From Tianweitania aestuarii (lineage in GTDB: Bacteria; Pseudomonadota; Alphaproteobacteria; Rhizobiales; Rhizobiaceae), in contig NZ_JAFMNX010000003.1 in NCBI RefSeq assembly GCF_018457165.1, positions 248,001 to 312,000 of the forward strand: 64,000 bases of DNA. Direction: 5' to 3'. Shown one piece after another: positions 45,358 to 55,302 of the stretch (positions are counted from its first letter, which is position 1; every line of letters begins with the position of its first letter). A program made the translations under genes and the position numbers. Below the pieces are notes generated by a model. The model was not told the origin of the DNA. It ran no database searches and saw only the letters and a list, made by a program, of their open reading frames with translations.

Positions 45358-46551
45358 TTAGGTTCTGAACGGAGGGATTCTGAAGGGAGGCAGTTTGCTG
45401 AGAACGGATGTGGGGAGCGTCGAGCCGATGATCAAGCGGCGGATGCGCTGCCAGCCGGCGCCGAACAGGATCACCAGCGAGCCGACAACCAGAAGAATGA
45501 GCGCAAAGGGCGGGATGCCCGTGGTGTTGGCGGCCGAGTGAACGAGGTAATAGATCCCGAGCGTACCGAAGTAAGCCAGCGTCGGCACCAGCAGCGACCG
45601 TCGATCGATGGCGAGCGCGACATAAACGAAGCCGATGATGAGGAGGGTGAGCATCACGGTGGCGTCGGTGCCCGGTTCGATGCGCCCGAAGGCGATGTCC
45701 TGGCCGGTCGCCATGATGAAGAGCGGATGCACCAGCATGGGTGCGGACACGACATGCAGCCAGAAGGCGCAGTCGGACCAGATCGTGCGGCGCTCGCGGT
45801 CATGCAGATCGAGCGCAACCGCCGTGGCAAAGATCAGCAGGCCGCAGACCAGCGGCATGTAAAGGGCGGCGCGCACGAGTTCCGGCCCGTCCTGCAGGCT
45901 GGGCGGGGCGACCGTGCCCGATGTGACGCCGTCGTAGAGCATGAGCGCGGTTTGCAGAAAGGCGAGCAGCGTTGCCGCGATCGCCACCACGCCGGCGAGA
46001 ATGGGAACGCGAAAGCGCCAGAAGTAGAGGGCGGCCGCCAGGATGACGCCGCCGAGCACGAGGTAGCCGGCCTGAGACACCGGCCCGCGCATGGCAATCA
46101 ACGCCCACAGGCTATCGGGCATTCGGATGCCCAGACCGGCTTGCACGGCAAGCACCAGCAGGACGGTGCCGGACGCGGCAAACAGCAAAGCGAGAACGGT
46201 GGATGACAGCTTCATGCGATGCTGGCGCGTCACCACTTCCGCAACGATCCAGGCGAAAAGGCCGAGCGCTGCCGCAATCAGAAGCGGGCGTCCGGCAAGG
46301 ATGGTGTTGAGCACGAAATAAAAGCCGGCGGTCAGAAGCACGGTGCCGACGGTGACGAAGAGGTCGTTGCCGCCGCCGATCAGGCGCAGGTTTTCTTCGT
46401 CGCTTTGTTCGGTCTCGCCACTCGCTGGCCCGGCTTCCATCGCAAGAAGGCGATCGCGCTGGTCAGCCGAGATTACGCCGGACGCGGTTGCGGCTTCAAG
46501 CGTGGCCAGGCTGATCGTGCTGGTCGGGGCGGTGTTCTGGCCGGTCTTCAA
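45358..46551 (-). CDS. Polytopic membrane protein of unknown function
   Basis: A 397-residue protein with a soluble N-terminal 60 residues (GVISADQRDRLLAMEAG) and ten to eleven hydrophobic segments, e.g. LFVTVGTVLLTAGFYFVLNT and AGYLVLGGVILAAALYF. The start resembles DUF2157-like proteins, which have a short helical region before the membrane part, but I am not sure. It lies nine bases upstream of hslU and one base after the DUF2585 gene, so it is in the hslV-hslU transcription unit. Base composition is like its neighbours. Confidence 0.75.
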   Translation of the reverse strand: MKTGQNTAPTSTISLATLEAATASGVISADQRDRLLAMEAGPASGETEQSDEENLRLIGGGNDLFVTVGTVLLTAGFYFVLNTILAGRPLLIAAALGLFAWIVAEVVTRQHRMKLSSTVLALLFAASGTVLLVLAVQAGLGIRMPDSLWALIAMRGPVSQAGYLVLGGVILAAALYFWRFRVPILAGVVAIAATLLAFLQTALMLYDGVTSGTVAPPSLQDGPELVRAALYMPLVCGLLIFATAVALDLHDRERRTIWSDCAFWLHVVSAPMLVHPLFIMATGQDIAFGRIEPGTDATVMLTLLIIGFVYVALAIDRRSLLVPTLAYFGTLGIYYLVHSAANTTGIPPFALILLVVGSLVILFGAGWQRIRRLIIGSTLPTSVLSKLPPFRIPPFRT

Positions 46552-46552
46552 C

Positions 46553-47143
46553 TCACAGCGCCCCTTGCCATGCTTTCACGGCATCGAGCGGATAGACCAG
46601 CATGAGGACGTTGAGGGTGAGATTGTCGCGGATCAGGAAGCCGACAACCAGTTCGGCAATGATGGCCAGCGTGATCGTGGCCCATACCGGAAGGCGCCAG
46701 GCCAGAACAAAGCCCGCCACCATGAACACCGTGTCCATCACCGAATTGACGATGGAATCGCCGTCGTAATCGAGCGAGATGGTGCCTTCGCGATAGCGGT
46801 TGATCACCCAATCGGTGTTTTCCACGAGCTCCCAGGCGATCTCTAGACCGGCGGCGAGCGCAAGCCTGGTGCCGAGCGACGCGCGGGGAAACAGGAAGCG
46901 CATCAGGGCGTAAAACAGGAAGCCGTGGATGATGTGGGAAAAGGTGTACCAGTCCGAAAGGTGCTGCGAGTTCTCCGAAGAGTTCACCACACCGTGCCAC
47001 AGCTTCACATATCCGCATTCGCAGATCGGCACGCGCCCCATCGCGTAAAGCGTGATCGCCTGGATGACGATCAGACCCACAACGAGGAGCGCCCCCGTTT
47101 TCCAGGCGGAGCGGGGAGAGGAGGGTGGCGTGGCGGCTTTCAT
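46553..47143 (-). CDS. DUF2585 (UPF0314) membrane protein
   Basis: A 196-residue inner-membrane protein with five hydrophobic segments. The signature is LHP-free but clear: [39 protein letters not shown] and [20 protein letters not shown]. The family is restricted to alphaproteobacteria and has no known role. The conserved histidines and acids on one side of the membrane suggest a metal or haem site, which is speculation. It sits in the hslV-hslU unit. Confidence 0.88.
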   Translation of the reverse strand: MKAATPPSSPRSAWKTGALLVVGLIVIQAITLYAMGRVPICECGYVKLWHGVVNSSENSQHLSDWYTFSHIIHGFLFYALMRFLFPRASLGTRLALAAGLEIAWELVENTDWVINRYREGTISLDYDGDSIVNSVMDTVFMVAGFVLAWRLPVWATITLAIIAELVVGFLIRDNLTLNVLMLVYPLDAVKAWQGAL

Positions 47144-47204
47144 GCTGGCTCCGGCAATGAAGAACGAGAACGTCGGTCTTCATTGCATGGAGGAAGCCTG
47201 TTCG

Positions 47205-47744
47205 TCAGCTGTCATCCTGCTGATCGAGGTTCGGCTGATCAAGGTCGGCGGGTGCTTCGCGCCGCATCAGAACAACCGCGCCTTCCATTTCCGCGCGGCG
47301 CTCGACTTCCGTGAAGCCGGCCTTGGTGGCAGCGCGGATCGCACCGGTGTTGTCGGGATGCGGATCGACGATCAGCTGCGGCGCGCCTTCTTCGAACAGC
47401 TGTTCGCTAACCTGGGCAAGGATCGCCGCGCCGTGGCCTTTGCCGATCATCGCGGGGTCGCCGATGGTGAGATCGAGCCCGAGCGTGCCGAACGGCTGAT
47501 CCTGATAGGGATGATCGTCTTCCATATGAGGATCATAGATCTCGAGATAGGCGATCGGCTGGCCGTCGAGCTCGACGATCACCGGCTCGGTGTCGACGCC
47601 TTCGGCCGCTTCGATGATTTCTTCGAGCGAGCCGGTCACATCATCGCCCCACCAGGCCGAAACATGCGGCTGGCGCAGCCAGCTTTCCAGAAGCGGCAGG
47701 TCGTCGGGTGTAACGGCGCGAAGGTCGTAGGTGAACTCAGTCAA
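47205..47744 (-). CDS. GNAT acetyltransferase, AAC(6')-like
   Basis: A 179-residue GNAT-fold acetyltransferase. Key stretches are [38 protein letters not shown] and the acetyl-CoA loop [20 protein letters not shown], followed by [19 protein letters not shown]. The nearest type is the aminoglycoside-6'-acetyltransferase-like group, but in rhizobial genomes such a gene beside hslV is likely a housekeeping one. No ATG fits: the frame begins in another frame of hslV, and the TTG at 47744 overlaps the hslV stop by eight bases. Substrate unknown. Confidence 0.8.
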   Translation of the reverse strand: MTEFTYDLRAVTPDDLPLLESWLRQPHVSAWWGDDVTGSLEEIIEAAEGVDTEPVIVELDGQPIAYLEIYDPHMEDDHPYQDQPFGTLGLDLTIGDPAMIGKGHGAAILAQVSEQLFEEGAPQLIVDPHPDNTGAIRAATKAGFTEVERRAEMEGAVVLMRREAPADLDQPNLDQQDDS

Positions 47745-48285
47745 TGTCGACGCTTTCCAGAATGACGCTGTTGTTGGTGTAAACGCAGATTTCGCCGGCG
47801 ATCTGCATGGCCTTGCGGGCAATGGCTTCCGCGTCCTGATCGGTGTCAAACAAAGCGCGCGCCGCCGCAAGCGCATAATTGCCGCCCGAGCCGATCGCCA
47901 TCACGCCATGTTCGGGTTCGAGCACGTCGCCGGTGCCGGTAAGCGCCAGCGAAACATTCTTGTCGGCCACCAGCATCATGGCTTCGAGCCGGCGCAGATA
48001 CCGGTCGGTGCGCCAGTCCTTGGCGAGATCGACGCAGGCGCGGGTCAGCTGTTCGGGATATTGCTCGAGCTTGGCTTCGAGCCGCTCCAGCAGGGTGAAG
48101 GCATCCGCCGTGGCGCCGGCGAAACCGGCAATGACGTTGCCCTTGCCGAGCCGGCGCACCTTTCTGGCATTGCCCTTCATGACGGTCTGACCCAGGCTGA
48201 CCTGGCCGTCGCCGGCGATCACAACCTTGTTTCCCTTGCGCACGGTGACGATCGTCGTGCCGTGCATGATGATTTCGTTGCTCAT
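47737..48285 (-). CDS. hslV: HslV peptidase of the HslUV protease
   Basis: A 182-residue proteasome-like peptidase. The segment [20 protein letters not shown] holds the catalytic N-terminal threonine, which becomes exposed after removal of a short propeptide (MSNEIIMHG), as in other alphaproteobacteria. [36 protein letters not shown] and [16 protein letters not shown] are typical. It is the first gene of the minus-strand run leading to hslU and is divergent from hisB, sharing a 169-base gap. Confidence 0.95.
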   Translation of the reverse strand: MSNEIIMHGTTIVTVRKGNKVVIAGDGQVSLGQTVMKGNARKVRRLGKGNVIAGFAGATADAFTLLERLEAKLEQYPEQLTRACVDLAKDWRTDRYLRRLEAMMLVADKNVSLALTGTGDVLEPEHGVMAIGSGGNYALAAARALFDTDQDAEAIARKAMQIAGEICVYTNNSVILESVDID

Positions 48286-48454
48286 AACCAGACTCCGGAT
48301 TGGCGATCCGCGTCACCCGAACGGCGATCCCGCGAACCCCTTGAACTCGCCGGCTATGTATGAAGCAGCGTCCCACTTTGCAAAGCCCGCTTCTGGTCAG
48401 CGCCCGGAGCGGCTGGTATGGGACGCTGAAACACGGGCAGCGGAACGAGACGGC

Positions 48455-49063
48455 ATGACCACGGCGGCAGAACGCAGCGCATCGGTTGAGCGCAAGACAA
48501 AGGAAACGGCGATCGCGGTATCGCTCCACGTCGATGGCACCGGCCAGTTCGACATCGCAACCGGCGTCGGCTTCTTCGATCACATGCTGGAACAGCTGTC
48601 GCGCCATTCGCTGATCGACATGGTGATCAAGGCCGATGGCGATCTGCATATCGACGATCATCATACGGTGGAGGATGTCGGCATCGCGATCGGCCAGGCG
48701 CTCGACAAGGCGCTGGGCGATCGCCGCGGCATCACGCGCTATGCTTCGCTCGACCTTGCGATGGACGAAACGCTGACGCGCGCTGCCGTGGATGTCTCTG
48801 GCCGTCCTTACCTCATCTGGGATGTGCGCTTTCCGTCGGAGAAGATCGGCCGTTTCGACACAGAGCTGTTGAGGGAGTTCTTCCACGCTTTGGCGCAAAA
48901 CGCTGGCATCACACTGCATATCACCAACCACTATGGCGCCAACTCGCATCATATCGCCGAAACCTGCTTCAAGGCGGTGGCGCGGGTGCTGCGTGCGGCC
49001 ACGGAGGTCGATCCGCGCCAGATGAATGTCGTTCCCTCCACCAAAGGTTCGCTGAAAGGCTGA
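48455..49063 (+). CDS. hisB: Imidazoleglycerol-phosphate dehydratase
   Basis: A 202-residue monofunctional HisB, which makes imidazole-acetol phosphate in histidine synthesis. Metal-binding histidine motifs are [40 protein letters not shown] and [20 protein letters not shown]. The frame is open 76 codons upstream, but the ATG at 48455 gives the usual family length. It leads hisB-DUF2628-hisH-hisA-(small genes)-hisF-hisE-coaA. Confidence 0.96.
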   Translation: MTTAAERSASVERKTKETAIAVSLHVDGTGQFDIATGVGFFDHMLEQLSRHSLIDMVIKADGDLHIDDHHTVEDVGIAIGQALDKALGDRRGITRYASLDLAMDETLTRAAVDVSGRPYLIWDVRFPSEKIGRFDTELLREFFHALAQNAGITLHITNHYGANSHHIAETCFKAVARVLRAATEVDPRQMNVVPSTKGSLKG

Positions 49064-49064
49064 G

Positions 49065-49550
49065 ATGGCCGTTTTCGTTGTTCTCGAACCAGATGTCTCC
49101 GACCTGACACAGGCGCAGGAGCGCGCCGTCCTTGTGCGCGACGGTTTTGCCTTCTGGGCCTTTGTTGTTCCGGTGATCTGGCTGCTCCTTCATCGGCTCT
49201 GGATCGAAGCGCTGGCAGCCCTGGCATTGATGGCGGCAGCCGGAGCGCTGGCGAGCCAGGTCGGCGGTTCTCCGCTGCTTGGCCTCGCTTTATCGCTGCT
49301 GACCCAGCTTTATTTCGGCCTGGAAGCCCGCAACCTCAAGATCAACGCGCTGTGCCGCCGCGGCTGGCGCATCTGGGGTCCGGTGGAAGCCTTGAACAAG
49401 AATGAAGCCGAGTTGCGCTATGCGGCTGCGGCGGATGCGCGGTCGGTGGTGCTCGAAAACGCACCCTGGCCGCAACGGGCGAACATCACCACGCCGGCGG
49501 GTGGCGCAGCGACCCCGATCGTTTCCAATCCTTTTCCATGGACACGCTGA
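49065..49550 (+). CDS. DUF2628 membrane protein
   Basis: A 161-residue protein with two to three hydrophobic segments ([20 protein letters not shown] and [19 protein letters not shown]) and a soluble C-terminus including [19 protein letters not shown]. The family is small and of unknown function; in rhizobia it is regularly between hisB and hisH. It starts one base after the hisB stop and its TGA overlaps the hisH ATG, so it is firmly in the operon. No histidine-pathway step is missing that it would fill. Confidence 0.88.
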   Translation: MAVFVVLEPDVSDLTQAQERAVLVRDGFAFWAFVVPVIWLLLHRLWIEALAALALMAAAGALASQVGGSPLLGLALSLLTQLYFGLEARNLKINALCRRGWRIWGPVEALNKNEAELRYAAAADARSVVLENAPWPQRANITTPAGGAATPIVSNPFPWTR

Positions 49551-50200
49551 TGCGCGTTGCAATCATCGACTACGGCTCCGGCAATCTGCACTCGGCCACA
49601 AAGGCTCTCGAGCGGGCCGCGCGTGAAAGCGGGATCGAAGCGGATATCCTTCTGACCGATGACGCCGACGTCGTGCGCAAGGCGGACCGGATCGTGCTGC
49701 CAGGTGTCGGTGCCTATGCCGATTGCCGCGCCGGTCTCGATGCGGTTCCCGACATGGTCGCGGTGCTGGAAGAAACGGTTCTAAGAGGTGGAAAACCTTT
49801 TCTCGGCATCTGCGTCGGCATGCAGCTGATGGCCGAGCGCGGTCTGGAAAAAAGCACCACAAAGGGCCTCGGCTGGATTGCCGGCGACGTTGTCGAGATG
49901 ACGCCGTCCGATCCGAGTTTGAAGATCCCGCAGATCGGCTGGAACACGATTCACGTGAAACATCAGCACCCGCTTTTGGCTGATATCCAGACCGGGGAAG
50001 GGGGGCTGCACGCCTATTTCGTGCATTCCTATCACCTCGCCACGGCCCAGGCCGACCAGCTCGTCGCGACCACCGATTACGGCGGCGATGTCACCGCGAT
50101 CGTTGCGCGCGACAACATGGCCGGCACGCAGTTCCATCCCGAAAAGAGCCAGACGCTTGGCCTCGCTCTTCTCGGCAATTTCCTGAAGTGGAAGCCATGA
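49550..50200 (+). CDS. hisH: Imidazole glycerol phosphate synthase, glutaminase subunit
   Basis: A 216-residue class-I glutamine amidotransferase that supplies ammonia to HisF. It opens [20 protein letters not shown], has the nucleophile cysteine in [17 protein letters not shown], and the His-Glu pair in [17 protein letters not shown]. The start at 49550 overlaps the preceding stop (TGATG). A parS-like sequence lies within codons near residue 135, probably by chance. Confidence 0.96.
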   Translation: MRVAIIDYGSGNLHSATKALERAARESGIEADILLTDDADVVRKADRIVLPGVGAYADCRAGLDAVPDMVAVLEETVLRGGKPFLGICVGMQLMAERGLEKSTTKGLGWIAGDVVEMTPSDPSLKIPQIGWNTIHVKHQHPLLADIQTGEGGLHAYFVHSYHLATAQADQLVATTDYGGDVTAIVARDNMAGTQFHPEKSQTLGLALLGNFLKWKP

Positions 50201-50940
50201 TCCTTTTTCCCGCTATCGACCTCAAGGAAGGCCGTTGTGTTCGCTTGAAGCTGGGCGAGATGGCCAGTGCCACTGTCTATAATGAAGACCCTGCCGATCA
50301 GGCGCGTGCCTTTCAGGAACAGGGCTTCCAGTGGCTGCATGTCGTGGATCTCGATGGCGCCTTTGCCGGTGAAAGCCGCAACGGGGCAGCGGTTGAAGCC
50401 ATTCTGAGCGCCACCACGAACCCGGTTCAGCTCGGCGGCGGCATCCGCACGCTCGAGCAGATCGAGGCGTGGCTGGAGAAGGGCTTGGCACGCGTCATCC
50501 TCGGCACGGTTGCCGTGCGCGATCCCGATCTGGTGCGCGAGGCGTGCCGTCGCTTTCCGGGCAAGATCGCAGTTGGCATCGATGCCAAGGGCGGCAAGGT
50601 TGCCGTGGAAGGCTGGGCGGAAGCCTCGTCGCTTGAAGTGATCGAGCTCGCCCGCAAGTTCGAAGGCGCCGGCGTTTCGGCCATCATCTACACCGACATC
50701 GACCGTGACGGCGTGCTGGCCGGCATCAACTGGGATGCGACCATTGCGCTTGCAGACGCCGTGTCGATCCCGGTAATCGCCTCGGGTGGACTGGCGTCGC
50801 TCGACGACATCCGCCGCATGACCCAACCCGATGCCGCCAAGCTCGAAGGCGCGATTTCCGGCCGGGCGCTTTATGATGGCCGCATCGGTCCGGCCGAGGC
50901 GCTTGCCATCCTTGGCGGATCGACCGCGCGCGGGACCTGA
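50197..50940 (+). CDS. hisA: ProFAR isomerase HisA
   Basis: A 247-residue TIM-barrel isomerase of the histidine pathway. Both phosphate-binding halves are visible: the N-terminal [19 protein letters not shown] with its catalytic Asp, [37 protein letters not shown] with the second Asp, and [16 protein letters not shown]. The ATG at 50197 overlaps the hisH stop by four bases. Length and motifs are normal. Confidence 0.96.
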   Translation: MILFPAIDLKEGRCVRLKLGEMASATVYNEDPADQARAFQEQGFQWLHVVDLDGAFAGESRNGAAVEAILSATTNPVQLGGGIRTLEQIEAWLEKGLARVILGTVAVRDPDLVREACRRFPGKIAVGIDAKGGKVAVEGWAEASSLEVIELARKFEGAGVSAIIYTDIDRDGVLAGINWDATIALADAVSIPVIASGGLASLDDIRRMTQPDAAKLEGAISGRALYDGRIGPAEALAILGGSTARGT

Positions 50941-50943
50941 TCC

Positions 50944-51261
50944 ATGGTGGCGAAGCGCAGCCGATCTCGGACGGTTGTCTGGTTTCTGCTTGCGCTGGCT
51001 GCCATCCTGCTTTTTGCGACCGCACCCATCCTCTCCGTCTTTACGGTCTATTCGGTCGCCGATGCCTATGGTTGCAGGGTCGATGAAGCGTCGGTTCATC
51101 CCTGTGTGATCAACGGCACGGATTACGGCGAAACGCTTTACCAGTTCGGCGTCATGGGCTGGTTCATGCTCATCACCATTCCAGCAGGTGCGTTGCTGCT
51201 GGCGGTCTGGTTGGTGGTTGCCCTGATCACGCTTTTTCGCTGGCACCGAAAGGGCGCATGA
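50944..51261 (+). CDS. Small two-helix membrane protein in the his operon
   Basis: A 105-residue protein with two clear hydrophobic helices, about 10-34 (VVWFLLALAAILLFATAPIL) and 70-97 (VMGWFMLITIPAGALLLAVW), and a short loop holding two cysteines (YGCRVDEASVHPCVINGTD). The cysteines are placed as if to form a disulfide on the periplasmic side. It begins three bases after hisA, so it is co-transcribed. I do not recognise a named family. Codon use is like its neighbours. Confidence 0.75.
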   Translation: MVAKRSRSRTVVWFLLALAAILLFATAPILSVFTVYSVADAYGCRVDEASVHPCVINGTDYGETLYQFGVMGWFMLITIPAGALLLAVWLVVALITLFRWHRKGA

Positions 51262-51277
51262 GGAAAGGCGAACGGCC

Positions 51278-51424
51278 GTGTTTACCGTGCCGCTCGGTTT
51301 GATCTTCCTTCTGATCTGGTGCATTGCGGCAGCGTCATTGTTTTTCGTGGAAGCGGACCGCTGTCATGACCCTCAAAGCCCGCATCATTCCGTGCCTGGA
51401 CGTGAAGGACGGCCGCGTCGTTAA
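51278..51424 (+). CDS. Possible small membrane protein overlapping hisF
   Basis: A 48-codon frame from a GTG with GAGGAAAGG upstream. The first half is one hydrophobic helix ([20 protein letters not shown]). The last 20 codons overlap the start of hisF in another frame. It may be real, or only a leftover between two operon genes. Confidence 0.3.
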   Translation: MFTVPLGLIFLLIWCIAAASLFFVEADRCHDPQSPHHSVPGREGRPRR

Positions 51425-52154
51425 GGGCGTCAACTTCGTTGATCTTATCGATGCGGGCGATCCCGTGGCAGCGGCCAAGGCCTATGATGCGGCGGGCGCG
51501 GACGAACTCTGCTTTCTGGATATCACTGCATCTTCAGACAATCGCGACACGATCTTCGACATTGTCGCGAGGACGGCCGAGCATTGCTTCATGCCCCTGA
51601 CGGTGGGCGGCGGCGTGCGGGCGGTGGGCGACATTCGCAAGCTGCTTCTGGCCGGGGCCGACAAGGTGTCGATCAACACGGCGGCCGTGAAGACCCCCGA
51701 CTTCGTGGCGGAAGCCGCCGACAAGTTCGGCAACCAGTGCATCGTGGTGGCGATCGACGCCAAGAAAGTATCGGCGTCCGGCGAAATGGATCGCTGGGAA
51801 ATCTTCACCCATGGCGGCCGCACGCCGACCGGCATCGACGCGGTGGAGTTCGCAAGGAAGGTCGTCGATCTCGGCGCGGGTGAAATCCTACTGACCTCGA
51901 TGGATCGCGACGGCACCAAAGCCGGCTACGACATCGCTTTGACCCGCGCGATCGCCGATGCGGTGCGCGCGCCGGTGATCGCTTCGGGCGGCGTCGGCAC
52001 GCTGGATCATCTGGTGGACGGCATTCGCGAAGGCGGTGCGGGCGCGGTGCTGGCCGCCTCGATCTTCCATTTCGGGACGTTTTCGATTGCCGAAGCCAAA
52101 GCGCACATGGCAAAAGCCGGCCTGGCCGTGCGTCTCGATCCGGCTGACCTCTAA
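51366..52154 (+). CDS. hisF: Imidazole glycerol phosphate synthase, cyclase subunit
   Basis: A 262-residue TIM-barrel cyclase, partner of HisH. It opens [20 protein letters not shown] with the catalytic Asp near residue 11, then [40 protein letters not shown], and [20 protein letters not shown] with the second Asp. I chose the ATG at 51366, the family start. The length is that of the family. It is 14 bases before hisE. Confidence 0.97.
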   Translation: MTLKARIIPCLDVKDGRVVKGVNFVDLIDAGDPVAAAKAYDAAGADELCFLDITASSDNRDTIFDIVARTAEHCFMPLTVGGGVRAVGDIRKLLLAGADKVSINTAAVKTPDFVAEAADKFGNQCIVVAIDAKKVSASGEMDRWEIFTHGGRTPTGIDAVEFARKVVDLGAGEILLTSMDRDGTKAGYDIALTRAIADAVRAPVIASGGVGTLDHLVDGIREGGAGAVLAASIFHFGTFSIAEAKAHMAKAGLAVRLDPADL

Positions 52155-52168
52155 GCGGGGGACTTGCC

Positions 52169-52492
52169 ATGAGCGACTTCACACTGGCCGACCTGGAAGC
52201 GATCGTCGCGACCCGCGCACGCTCCGGTGCTGCCGATTCCTGGACCGCCAAGCTTTATCAGGCAGGCATGGAACGGGCGGCCAAGAAGTTCGGCGAAGAA
52301 GCGGTGGAAACCGTGATCGCGTCGATGGGCGAGGATAAGGCCGCACTCGTGTCCGAAAGCGCCGACCTGCTTTACCACTGGCTCGTGGTTCTGGCCGTGG
52401 CCGATATTCCGCTCGCCGACGTGATGGCCGAACTCGAGCGCCGCACCGCGCAGACCGGCATCGCGGAAAAGGCGGCACGGAGCGGGTCATGA
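52169..52492 (+). CDS. hisE: Phosphoribosyl-ATP pyrophosphatase
   Basis: A 107-residue MazG-fold enzyme that hydrolyses phosphoribosyl-ATP, the second step of the pathway. The core is [20 protein letters not shown] followed by [20 protein letters not shown], with the metal-binding Glu and Asp residues, then [20 protein letters not shown]. HisI is not fused and lies elsewhere. Its TGA overlaps the coaA ATG by four bases. Confidence 0.95.
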   Translation: MSDFTLADLEAIVATRARSGAADSWTAKLYQAGMERAAKKFGEEAVETVIASMGEDKAALVSESADLLYHWLVVLAVADIPLADVMAELERRTAQTGIAEKAARSGS

Positions 52493-53484
52493 GAATCGCG
52501 GAAGCCTCCCCATCCAACCAGCTGGCGGAGCTTCTGAGCGAGGCGGAGCATTACTCGCCCTATCGTTTCTTTTCTGCGGAAGAATGGGCCCATTTTCGCG
52601 CCGACACGCCGCTGACGCTCGATGAAGACGAAGTGCAGCGGCTGCGTTCGCTGAACGATCCGATCGACCTCAACGAAGTGCGCCGCATTTATCTTTCGCT
52701 GTCGCGCCTCCTTTCGGCCCATGTGGAAGCAAGCCAGCTTTTGTATCGCCAGCGCCAGGCCTTCTTCAACGGCGATGGCGTCGGCAAGACGCCCTATATC
52801 ATCGGCATTGCCGGCTCGGTTGCGGTGGGCAAATCCACCACCGCGCGCGTTTTGAAGGAGTTGCTGGCGCGCTGGCCGTCGAGCCCGAAGGTCGATCTCG
52901 TCACCACCGACGGCTTTCTTTTGCCTAACGCGATTTTGCGGCGCGACAACCTGATGGAGCGCAAGGGCTTTCCCGAAAGCTACGATTTCGGCAAGCTGCT
53001 GCGGTTCTTGTCCAGCATCAAGTCCGGCCAGCGCAACGTGCATGCGCCCGTTTATTCGCACCTGACCTATGACGTGCTGCCCGACGCCTTCGTGGAAGTC
53101 GACCGGCCCGACATCCTGATCTTCGAGGGCATCAACGTTCTGCAATCGCGCGACCTGCCGCGTGACGGCAAGGCGGTGCCCTTCGTGTCCGACTTCTTCG
53201 ACTTCTCGATCTATATCGACGCCCACGAAGCGCTGATCCACCGCTGGTACATCGACCGCTTCATGCGCCTGCGCCAAACCGCCTTCACCAACCCCCAGAG
53301 CTTCTTCCACAAATATGCGGAAGTCACCGAAGAAGCCGCCCGCGCCATCGCCGAAGGCCTGTGGCAAAACATCAACCTGCGCAACCTGCAGGACAACATC
53401 CTGCCGACGCGGCCGCGGGCGGATCTGATTTTGCGCAAAGGCGCCGATCACCTGATCGAGGAAGTGGCGCTGAGGAAGATTTAG
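52489..53484 (+). CDS. coaA: Pantothenate kinase, type I
   Basis: A 331-residue kinase for the first committed step of CoA synthesis. The early [20 protein letters not shown], the P-loop [20 protein letters not shown] near residue 100, [20 protein letters not shown] and [20 protein letters not shown] are all typical. Translation is coupled to hisE, so it is the last gene of the his operon. It overlaps the stop of the convergent PAP2-like gene by four bases. Confidence 0.96.
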   Translation: MRIAEASPSNQLAELLSEAEHYSPYRFFSAEEWAHFRADTPLTLDEDEVQRLRSLNDPIDLNEVRRIYLSLSRLLSAHVEASQLLYRQRQAFFNGDGVGKTPYIIGIAGSVAVGKSTTARVLKELLARWPSSPKVDLVTTDGFLLPNAILRRDNLMERKGFPESYDFGKLLRFLSSIKSGQRNVHAPVYSHLTYDVLPDAFVEVDRPDILIFEGINVLQSRDLPRDGKAVPFVSDFFDFSIYIDAHEALIHRWYIDRFMRLRQTAFTNPQSFFHKYAEVTEEAARAIAEGLWQNINLRNLQDNILPTRPRADLILRKGADHLIEEVALRKI

Positions 53485-54629
53485 GGGGCGGGGGCGGTGC
53501 TTGCATCGTCCAAGGTCGGACCGTGATCCTTGTGCCACCGACGCCGGCCTATAACTGTGGAAGCCTTGTTGACGCCTGCATAGATCAGAAGCGTGACGGC
53601 GGCGGAAACATAGCCGTCGATCGCATAATGCCAGCCAAGATAAACCGAACTGATCATGACGAAGCCGACATAAGCCGCGAGCGGGATGGCAAGCTTCCGG
53701 TTGAGCTCTGCGAGAAACAGCGCCGTTAGCGTGATCAGCCCGACATGGACACTTGGAAAGGCCGAGATGCCTGATCCAAAGCCAAGGCTTCTCTGGCTGT
53801 AAACCGTCCAGAGGTAATGCTGGTAGGCGACCGCCGAATGAGCCTGCTCGCCGCTGCGCGCCAGGAATACCAATTGATCCCTAAAGCGATCGGCATCGCC
53901 TGTGACAAGGCCGTAATAGGCCGGACCTGCGGAAAGAAAGAACCCGGCCAGAAGCGTGCCGATCACCGTCCAAACAAGGCAGAAGCACAAAAAATAGCGC
54001 GTCCGCATGCCCGCTGCCTTCGGGGAGGTCATCATGAAGAACAGGACGGCGAAGCAGATCACGAACCACAGCGCATTGTAGTTCCACTCGATGATCGAAC
54101 GCACGAGATCGTAGCCGAGGAAAGGCTGCAGAATGCGCCACGGATCGGTGTTGAAGTGAAGGAGCCGATCAAGAGCCGCATGCGTGGCGTCGTAGGGAAA
54201 GCCACCTTCGATCAAAGGAAAAGCAGTCTTCACCGCCGTGAAAACGGACTGGAAAACGCTGAGAGCCAGAAGGCAAAGAATGCCAGCGGCCATATAGGCT
54301 AGCCGTTCACGCGAATAAACGCGGCGAAACACCAGTGCGCGTCGTCGGTCGAAACGGTGGATGATGCAGGCGGCATCCCACAAAACAGCCATGGCCGGCA
54401 TGAAGATCGCAAACAGGAAGAACCATTTGCCCGGATAGATGCCGAACGACGCCCAGCTAAAAAGGCCGAAGTGCAGCAGGAACAGGGATCCGGCAACGCT
54501 GTAGGCGGCAATCACCAGATACAGCCACTTGTCTGCCGAAGTATAGGCAACAAGACTGCTGAAGAAGGGCGATGGGCCGATGGCATCCCGACGTGCATTC
54601 ATCTGATCGATCCGCATGACGGGATCCAT
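53481..54629 (-). CDS. PAP2-superfamily membrane protein (Aur1/IPC-synthase-like)
   Basis: A 382-residue protein with about nine to ten hydrophobic segments. The phosphatase-type motifs lie near the C-terminus: [20 protein letters not shown] and [20 protein letters not shown], giving the two catalytic histidines and the Asp. The first canonical motif K-x6-RP is not visible, which fits the PAP2_3/inositol-phosphorylceramide-synthase-like branch. A phospholipid phosphatase or headgroup transferase role is likely; substrate unknown. The start is uncertain (ATG at 54629 or 54617). Confidence 0.78.
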   Translation of the reverse strand: MDPVMRIDQMNARRDAIGPSPFFSSLVAYTSADKWLYLVIAAYSVAGSLFLLHFGLFSWASFGIYPGKWFFLFAIFMPAMAVLWDAACIIHRFDRRRALVFRRVYSRERLAYMAAGILCLLALSVFQSVFTAVKTAFPLIEGGFPYDATHAALDRLLHFNTDPWRILQPFLGYDLVRSIIEWNYNALWFVICFAVLFFMMTSPKAAGMRTRYFLCFCLVWTVIGTLLAGFFLSAGPAYYGLVTGDADRFRDQLVFLARSGEQAHSAVAYQHYLWTVYSQRSLGFGSGISAFPSVHVGLITLTALFLAELNRKLAIPLAAYVGFVMISSVYLGWHYAIDGYVSAAVTLLIYAGVNKASTVIGRRRWHKDHGPTLDDASTAPAP

Positions 54630-54681
54630 TTTGCCCGTGAAAAGTCTCGATTCCCCTAAGGAAAGCGGATGATCTTGACAA

Positions 54682-55302
54682 TCACCCCGCCGTCACCCGC
54701 CTCAGCGTCAGATTGATCCGGCCGCCGTTCTTCAACAGCGTCGAGGTGCCGGGGTAAATCCGGTCGACGCCGTGGAAGGCGAGGCGGCTTTGGCCGCCGA
54801 GTACGACGACATCGCCGCTGGCGAGCTTGAAGGAGCCGGTCGCGTCCTTGCGGCTGGTGCCGCCGACGCGAAACAGGCAGGTGTCGCCGAGCGAGACGGA
54901 TAGAACGGGCGCTTGGAGATCGGTTTCGTCGCGATCCTGGTGCAGGCCCATCCTGGCGTCCGCCGTGTAGAAGTTGACCAGACAGGCTTGCGGCTCGTGC
55001 GGATAATCGGCGAGTTCATTCCATAGATCGAGCAGGCGCTGCGGGATCGCGGGCCAAGGCTCGTTTGTGAGGGGATGATGCGGCTGGTAGCGGTAGCCAT
55101 TATCCTTGTCGGTGACCCAACCGAGCGCACCGCAATTGGTCATGCGCACGCTGAGCGGCTTGCCGGTTCGGGGCATGGCCGGCTGGTAAAGCGGTGCCTG
55201 CGCAACAATGGCGCGGATCTCTTCGAGAAGGGCCTTCTGGTCTTCAAGAGCAAAGAAACCGGGCAGGTGGCGAAAGCCTGCAGGCAAGGCGAACGGCATC
55301 AA
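54682..55302 (-). CDS. alkB: Alpha-ketoglutarate-dependent alkylated-DNA dioxygenase AlkB
   Basis: A 206-residue dioxygenase that repairs 1-methyladenine and 3-methylcytosine. The Fe(II) facial triad is in ARMGLHQDRDETDLQ (HxD) and RLAFHGVDRIYPGTS (His), and the 2-oxoglutarate arginines in GGRINLTLRRV. The NCGALGWVTDKDNGYRYQP segment is the family DNA-lid region. It overlaps arfB by four bases (ATGA). No SOS box or Ada-type operator was seen upstream. Confidence 0.95.
   Translation of the reverse strand: MMPFALPAGFRHLPGFFALEDQKALLEEIRAIVAQAPLYQPAMPRTGKPLSVRMTNCGALGWVTDKDNGYRYQPHHPLTNEPWPAIPQRLLDLWNELADYPHEPQACLVNFYTADARMGLHQDRDETDLQAPVLSVSLGDTCLFRVGGTSRKDATGSFKLASGDVVVLGGQSRLAFHGVDRIYPGTSTLLKNGGRINLTLRRVTAG

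Noticed and set aside
43648-46206. Long plus-strand frames opposite hslU and the DUF1402 gene
   Set aside because: Asp/Arg/His-rich shadow composition; the minus-strand genes carry all expected motifs.
48227-48454. Upstream extension of hisB by 76 codons
   Set aside because: The extra residues are not conserved in the family and would overlap the start of hslV; the ATG at 48455 gives the usual 202 residues.
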